Of a stretch of 64,000 bases of DNA, positions 57,831 to 64,000 are shown in pieces. The DNA is from Rhynchosporium graminicola (Eukaryota; Ascomycota; Leotiomycetes; Helotiales; Ploettnerulaceae). A program made the translations under genes and the position numbers. Each line of letters opens with the position of its first letter. Position 1 is the first letter of the stretch. The notes beneath the pieces are model-generated. The model saw only the letters and a program-made list of their open reading frames with translations. It made no database searches and was not told the DNA's origin. The DNA lies in assembly GCA_900074885.1 (NCBI GenBank), contig FJUW01000004.1:868001-932000 (forward strand). The letters are read 5' to 3'.

Positions 57831-59072
57831 ATGGGCGGAATGCTATCTCTCCCCCTTATGGGATACCTCCTCATGCCGTCCCTGACATCATACAGCACAT
57901 CAATCAACATACTCTTCTTCTACATGGTATGCGATCCATAATGCTCATAGACGCAACATATCACAGCTTCGCTAATCTTCATTCAGACTTGGAGCACACT
58001 TGTTCTCAGTCAGCCTCCCCTTAAAGTCGAGATTGTAGGGACACTCGCAGTCCGAGCACTCTTCTTCCTGGCGCCCTCTCTTCTATTCCTCCTCTTCGAT
58101 ACCATAATTCCAAGTTTGGCAGTTGGTATGAAAACGCAGGGTTCTGCTGCGCTTCCGACGAGAACTGGCGGGGTTCGTGTGAAGAAGAGGTCGAGAGGCA
58201 GTAGCATACCGTCTGTTCTACAGGTGTTGGGATTGAGCTTGTTGAATATTTGCCTGGGAGTTGCCTTACAGTCTGCGATTGAGTTGCTGTTCACTGAAGT
58301 CCTGAATATTCGAAGCGCGTTGAAGGTTAGCACGACGCTGCCTATGCCGTGGTCCATATTCAAGGATGTGGTTAGAGGCTTACTTCTTCGCGAGGTATGT
58401 AAACACTCACTTTGCTAGCTTCAATTTCGACCTCTTCAAATCGAGCATTCTGCGCTTAGCGACTTCGACAATGTGCAAACGGCCAAGCATTTGGACAGTA
58501 CGGAGAATAGTATGATAAAATCAGAAAGCTAAACTGACTAGGTCCTCCAATACTACATCCATCGCTTTGTCCTCCATCCCTCCTCATCAAACCCCATCAG
58601 CAAACTCCACAGATCCTACTTCCACTCCAACGCCGCACCCTATTCCCTAACAGCACACTACGACCACCCTCTCCCATATATCCTAATGCGCTTCCTCCCA
58701 ACCTACCTACCATCCATAATCTTCCGCACTCATCTCCTCACCTACCTTCTACTCCTCTCGATAATCACTCTGGAAGAAACCTTTAGCCTATCTGGCTACA
58801 CTACCATCCCAGGCATCATGGTAGGCGGTATTGCGCGACGTCAAGATCTCCACAGCGAAAGCCACGGGAAAGGTAATTTCGCACCTTGGGGCTTATTGGA
58901 CTGGGTACATGGAACGAGTATTGGTGGGGACTTCATGGAGGATATTGGGGATGAGGCGCAGAAGCATAATATCAAGGAGAGGAGTGGATGGGCTTGGGGC
59001 AATGCAAAGGAGAGTGGGAAAGAGGGGATCAGGGCTTGGAATGGGAGGACGAGGAGTTCGAGGAAGGGGTGA
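57831..59072 (+). CDS. Fatty-acid-hydroxylase/sterol-desaturase superfamily membrane protein, three exons
   Basis: Di-iron membrane enzyme of the ER family that includes C-4 methyl sterol oxidase, C-5 desaturase and fatty acid hydroxylases. Exons 57831-57926, 57987-58394, 58542-59072; introns of 60 and 147 nt, GT-AG; 344 residues. The first 110 residues contain two to three membrane segments ('MLSLPLMGYLLMPSL', 'ALFFLAPSLLFLLFDTIIPS'). Histidine clusters follow the second splice: 'YYIHRFVLHP' (H175, H180), 'LHRSYFHSN' (H191, H196), 'HYDHPLPY' (H207, H210), then 'QDLHSESHGKGNFAPWGLLD'. Spacing is looser than the classical HX3H/HX2HH boxes, so activity should not be assumed. The ATG lies in a good context (CACCATGGG). 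Substrate unknown; lipid or sterol modification is inference from the family. Confidence 0.85.
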
Positions 59073-60512
59073 AATAACTGAGGCAATTTTCTCACATGAG
59101 ATGAGGTTTAGGCGCTTGGCGATTTTTGTTGATAGCGTGGCGCTTTATACCTGAGTAATCTACTTTCAAGTCCTTCAAAGACATAGACATAAGTATAGCC
59201 CGTATCTTAAGTCTAACTCACGATGCCGCGGCTTAGTCGAGAGCAGATCGCGGCAGTAAATCAAAGCCAAGCCTACGACAATATATCTTCTTTGTTGATA
59301 TTGTCTCGGCAAAGGCCATGGTAGAAGCGAGGAGGTTTTAGCGAGAGCTTCAGGTCAGGGAAATCCTAGTCTCAGCTCACAGAGAGGCATTAGTCTACGA
59401 GCCGTCACTTCGTGAGTCTCACGATAGATTGAAACCAACTTAAATTGCAAAGCAATTAAGAATCTCGAGTGTGTAGAGAATCATGGTATAGATATCCACT
59501 CCTCCACTACTTTCCATTCCACACTCTCCCATCTACTGGCAAATCAGCAGTTGTCGAATCATACGATGCACAATGCAGCTCCATACCGTTACACATCAGG
59601 AGATCCGGTAGAATGAATCGAGAAGATGTCAGCGATGCGTTCCAAAGTCGGGGCTAAACAAATGTGTCTCCAGCTCCGGCAAAGCGATTTGGCACAATTG
59701 CAATATATTCATCGAGTTCATCTACTCGTTCATTCAAAGTCATATACTCATAGTAGTTATCGTCGGTTTAAACTGTGACCCGGAGCAACGGGCTGGTGAC
59801 ATTCGTGATGGGATCTCGATACGTACCTACTCACGATACCTTGACAGATACAAATCTACTTGGCCTGGCCAATTCAAGGAGACTATTGACCGTCCCTTCG
59901 AGGCTCAGATGCCGCCCGCCTTTAGTCTCTTTAGGATTGACTTGGGTAGCTCGGTCATCGAAATGAAGAAGCCAATCAGATGAACTTCATTTCCAATCCC
60001 AAGTCATAAAGAGTTTCAGAGAGGGGCAATCCCATTTGTTCTTACTCGAGATCTACGCTTTTCAGACTGTGGAGCTAATCAGAAGCCAGATATTCGGGGT
60101 TCGACAAATGTGCGCTAGAGGGGAAAGCTCGAGGATGAGTAGCAGCCAATCAGTAGCCAGCCGTTGGTGCAGTATAATGGAGACGGAGCATTTCTGACAT
60201 AAAAGTATACAGCCAATCATGAGCCTTCAATTACTACTCAACCTTTAAACATTCGAAAGCTTCCATGAACCTGGTCTTGCGAGACTTCAGAACGGCGGAG
60301 TATATGTAAGAAGGTCACAGCCTCTAGGGGCTCTGCAGAAATCCCCTGGACACTTACGATCTATATACATCTGGATTTTCGTGTAGTCAGGAGAGCAGCA
60401 CCCCATTATTATCAAGCAACATTACAGCAGACATCGCCTTTTCCAATACACAGCGCCACAGAACAACCGCTTGCAGAAATTATCAAACGCCTTAACATCA
60501 TTGATCAAGGTC
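59073..60512. other. Intergenic region
   Basis: Between the hydroxylase-family gene and ccc1. Several AGCCAATCA words (about 59,970, 60,140 and 60,210) resemble CCAAT boxes and may serve the ccc1 promoter. No ORF with support. Confidence 0.45.
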
Positions 60513-61500
60513 ATGTCTCTTGTTGGGCTGAAGAACCTCTTCTTTCACCAAACTGTAACTCCTATTCCTGCCCGTTCGAAGGGCAATTATGGCACTGCCT
60601 CAACTCGGCAGCCATTACTTGAACAAACGCAACGCGAGCCAGGATATCTTCAACGACCTTCGTCAAGGGACTCGGATACCGATGTCGAGTCACAACAGGG
60701 CAGTGCTGAGAAAATAAATCAGAAGAGAGGATTCAGAATTGATGCTAGAGTCATTTCGGATGCTACAATTGGCTTATCTGATGGTCTTACGGTTCCTTTC
60801 GCCCTTACTGCTGGCCTATCTGCGCTGGGTAACACGAAAGTCGTCATTTATGGAGGTTTTGCCGAATTGATTGCCGGTGCAATCTCCATGGGATTGGGAG
60901 GCTATCTGGGGGCGAAGAGTGAAGCGTGAGTTAATCGTCTTCTCAATTGTCCCTACATCTGCTAATGGCCTTAGCGCTTCCTACCACGCTCAGAGAGAAG
61001 AAACACAGCATCTTGTTGACACGAATCCACAATCGGTTATTCGAGACATTGCCGAAGTATTCCGTCCCTTCGAAGTACCGAAGACGACTGTTCAAGACCT
61101 CACGGAACATCTTGCAGACTCCACACATTTAGTCGATTTTGTGATGAAGTTCCAGCATTGCGAGGAACCGCCAGCGTCTTCGCGCGCCCTCACATCAGCC
61201 CTTACAATCGCTCTTGCATACTTTCTTGGTGGTCTCCTCCCGTTGATACCATATTTCTTCGTTGGCGCCAACGAAGTTTATGAAGGCTTGTATATATCGA
61301 TCGGGGTTATGGTGTTTGCGCTCTACGCGTTTGGATATGTGAAGACATGCGTGGTGGTTGGTTGGGATGGAGGGAAGAATATTCGATCAGGTTGCTTGGG
61401 AGGGCTCCAGATGGTGGTCGTAGGGTCGGCTGCCGCGGGATCTGCGATGGGACTGGTGCATCTCTTCAGTCATGATGAAGACCGTGTTACAAAGTCTTAG
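60513..61500 (+). CDS. ccc1: Ccc1/VIT1-family vacuolar iron (manganese) transporter, two exons
   Basis: Imports cytosolic Fe2+ (and Mn2+) into the vacuole for storage and detoxification. Exons 60513-60925 and 60975-61500, a 49-nt intron; 312 residues, the usual size. Residues 1-75 are a cytosolic leader. TM1 contains the diagnostic 'ISDATIGLSDGLTVPFALTA' (81-100), then 'YGGFAELIAGAISMGLGGYL' and 'GAKSEA', split by the intron before the cytosolic metal-binding helices ('EETQHLVDTNPQSVIRDIAE'). 'SSRALTSALTIALAYFLGGL' then 'LPLIPYFFVG' and two further segments finish the protein. The start is the first ATG (GTCATGTCT). In other fungi such genes are repressed by the CCAAT-binding complex/HapX under iron starvation; CCAAT words upstream fit that, as inference. 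Confidence 0.93.
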
Positions 61501-62371
61501 ACGACGATATCTAATTATGATCTGATGTGGCGTTTGGCAGGAAAATATCTTTGGAAAGAAAGGCATAGGTATATGGCGTTGGGTGTGGTCTGCTCTCGAA
61601 AATCTCGATTGAGCTTTGATTTACCGTACGAGTTAGCGTTCTCAATGACTCCTAGATACCTATAAATGAGTGTCTTTACAAACTCAACACGCTCAACAGG
61701 CTTCACAAACCCCACTTTGGCAGGAGCAATGGACTGAAGTGAAAGCAAGATGTAGCTATTATGAGACTTCGAAGAACATGTGTAGTAGCAAAACTTCCTC
61801 CAACACCCCGAAGAATCCACTGACTTTCTGATGACCTTAGGTAGAGGAAGCCAAACCACGACAGCCAGCGTCATTTGTGATTACAGGAGAAGAAGTTGCT
61901 CAAGAACTTTCCCTGCCGGCTTGCCCAAGGCGGCACTTGCCTCTTCAGCTCAGCTTCGAAGCTTGGAAGGAGCCCATGTATTCGCCTCGTCCCTCAGTTT
62001 CTTCCAAGAAGACGCCGGCCAGTCGACCATCAGTGTTGGGATTCTCAATTGCGCTGTTTTATCTTTTATCTTGCTCGCCTCCATTGTGGTCTCAACCCGA
62101 GTTGCGTCTCAGGTTGGTTATTGATTATCCTTTTCTCAATTCAAGCCATCCAGCAGCAATACGCAGCCCTTGTGAGTTCAGCTGTATTTTGTGCTTTCAG
62201 GCTATAGGTGTGGTTCTTCGTGGCTCGAAAGCAAGACTTCTGTGTGAACATAACTTTTGAGCCTCCTATTTAACCGTATCTCTTCTCACAGAATCTGGAA
62301 GCTAATCATTCTTAATAGCAATACAGTGCTGCTCGCCCTTCAATATCTCCCAAGCGATACCGGATCAGATC
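61501..62371. other. Intergenic spacer
   Basis: Between ccc1 and the F-box gene. ORFs on the plus strand at 61,831-62,260 run through CT-rich sequence and resemble no protein. No gene supported. Confidence 0.45.
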
Positions 62372-64000
62372 ATGGATCTCTCCCATATCGTCTCGGACTT
62401 TCCTTTCAACCAAGACGATTTGTCCGCCTTGCCTGCAGAGCTCAAACGTAGGGTCATCGACTATCTCGAGCACCACGATCAGCTCAATACTCGGCTCCTT
62501 TCAAGAGTCTGGTCCATCATTGGCTTCGAACGAATCTGGCTTCACGGTTTGATTGTAAGGCTCCCCTTCCAACGTCGCTGCCTCGAAGTGAGCTGTTGCG
62601 TGGGAGACTCTGCATCCCAGCTCTTCTGATCGACGGTCAGCACTTGACTGGGCTTTTTGATTTGAACGACATAGCTGATCTCAATACACTCCAGCTCCGA
62701 CCAAATCGGAATCATGCGCAGAAGCTCATAGAGGTGTCTCGACGTCCATGGCTACGCGAGAGGCTGAAAGAGATTGTGTTTTCCGTGGATGATATAGATT
62801 ACATATTCTTAGCACGGGTGAGTGCCTCTTCCTGCGACATGTGAATTACAACTGTATCAAATACAACAAATTCATGTGTCCTCTCATGTCTTATATTGTC
62901 AGCTTGGTAATACTCCTAGGAATATTTAGTGGAAAGTGGAATTCAGGCCAAGATACGACCCGGTGATTGATGCGGCCGACGAAGTAAGACCCAGCAGTGA
63001 CTTCGATCGAGCCATCGATCGCTGGCTGTTTCAATCAAAGCCTTACTACAACTCAATGCAGGATGTTCCCACGCCTCAAAATGATTTCTGCGACCCGGTC
63101 TTGCTTGCGCGGACATTGAGCGTTCTAACATCTGTTGACTCCATCCATATCAAATTTGGAGAACATCTATTCCGCAATTGGCCTTACGTTCCACAATGGA
63201 GGACCAGCCTTAAAACGGACGCGATTCAGAACCAGAACATAGCCACCAGGGCATATACCTCAATTCTGATGGGGGCTGAGGCTGCATCTTTGTATTTCAC
63301 CACTCTTCGTATGGAGCGCATGCCAGTTTCTTGTTTTGTGTCTCCACTCGAGAAACACCAAGACTCCCCCTTCAACCATCTTGCGACTATGACACGTGCT
63401 GTACGGAATGTCCACACTCTCGAGGTGCGTTTCAGCGGCGCTTGGGTCGGAGCGATACAGCAACATGACGGCGTTGTCGCTGGTAATGTAGCAGCCTTTC
63501 TGGGCTCAATGCCCCTGCGTAGCCTAACGCTGGAGTGGTGTGATGGAACATGTCACATCGACGGACCGCTTGGCTTCTATATTCGACATTCCGGCTTTGT
63601 CCCGCTGAATCTCGCTTCGCCATTTTACAACCTCACTCCAACACCTCACCACCCTCCGACTTCCGAACCTTGATCCACAGACTTATGCGACAAGTTCTCT
63701 TCATCACTTTTTATCGCGACACTCGTCAACACTTCGTAGGTTGCATCTCGGCACCATGCCATTTCGTGGTGAAGGATACTGGTTCCACAAGAGGGAAAGT
63801 CGATGTGTCTGGAAACGGACTCTTCTCGTACTGAAAGACACCTTGCAACTCACGAAATTTGAGCTGCTCGTTCAAGGAGACGACATGCTAAGGATCTACG
63901 ACAACGAGTGGTATGAGATTAGCGGAAGAGAGAATGCGGATGCGAAACAGTTAGAAAAATTGGTTCTCGGAATTCAAGGAGAGACTTGGGTATCTTCTCG
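62372..64000 (+). CDS. F-box/LRR-like protein, truncated by the right edge, with a frame break near 63,607
   Basis: Probable substrate adaptor of an SCF ubiquitin ligase. Exon 1 (62372-62554) carries the F-box: 'DLSALPAELKRRVIDYLEHH' then 'DQLNTRLLSRVW'. Inferred introns 62555-62640 and 62818-62929 lead to exons 62641-62817 ('HLTGLFDLNDIADLNTLQ') and 62930 onward ('WKVEFRPRYDPVIDAADEV'). The body resembles the leucine-rich, degenerate-repeat part of fungal F-box proteins ('LGSMPLRSLTLEWCDG'). Near 63,605-63,625 the coding signal changes frame: 'RHSGFVPLNLA' is followed in another frame by 'SLRHFTTSLQHLTTLRLPNL', then 'HHFLSRHSSTLRRLHLGTM', continuing open to position 64000. This is a one-base frameshift (mutation or sequencing error), or less likely an 82-nt intron from 63,600 that would remove the LRR-like part. 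The C-terminus is outside the window. Confidence 0.68.

Overview
This window looks like nuclear DNA of a filamentous ascomycete (Pezizomycotina). The protein-coding genes have short spliceosomal introns, mostly 43-250 nt with GTRNGN...YAG borders. They are monocistronic on both strands, and the gene families are typical of filamentous fungi: cyanide hydratase, a Kha1-type antiporter, Rpn13, a Snf5/Sfh1 protein with a GATA-like finger, Ccc1. Leotiomycetes is a reasonable guess from the overall feel of the proteins, but the sequence alone does not prove it. No operons, CRISPR arrays, rRNA or convincing tRNA genes were seen. All exon coordinates below were derived by hand from frame, splice consensus and family expectations.

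Layout. 1-6,062 is a decay-prone end: a relic of a giant DUF3638-type gene, an intact five-exon cyanide hydratase, a 620-bp element with about 117-bp terminal inverted repeats, and a broken protein kinase-ankyrin gene. 6,772-14,596 carries an amino-acid permease, a tiny conserved acidic protein and a Kha1 K+/H+ antiporter. 14,597-37,607 is very gene-poor: only a CIA30-domain protein (21.9-22.7 kb) and a bZIP factor (25.3-26.3 kb) are supported in 23 kb. 37,608-64,000 returns to normal density: Rpn13, a conserved unknown protein, Sfh1/Snf5, an F-box-like protein, an MFS drug/polyamine-type transporter, an ER/Golgi monothiol glutaredoxin, an alpha/beta-hydrolase with a long disordered N-terminus, a fatty-acid-hydroxylase-superfamily membrane protein, a Ccc1 vacuolar iron transporter, and an F-box/LRR-like gene running off the right edge.

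How the genes relate. Nothing argues for one biosynthetic cluster. The themes are housekeeping and ion or stress homeostasis (Kha1, Ccc1, glutaredoxin, MFS), protein turnover (Rpn13, F-box proteins), chromatin (Sfh1) and cyanide/nitrogen handling (cyanide hydratase, amino-acid permease). No clear new multi-gene system was found. The most notable points are the TIR element beside decayed genes, two GC-AG introns among 32 inferred introns, a bZIP with almost no leucine zipper, and the two gene deserts.
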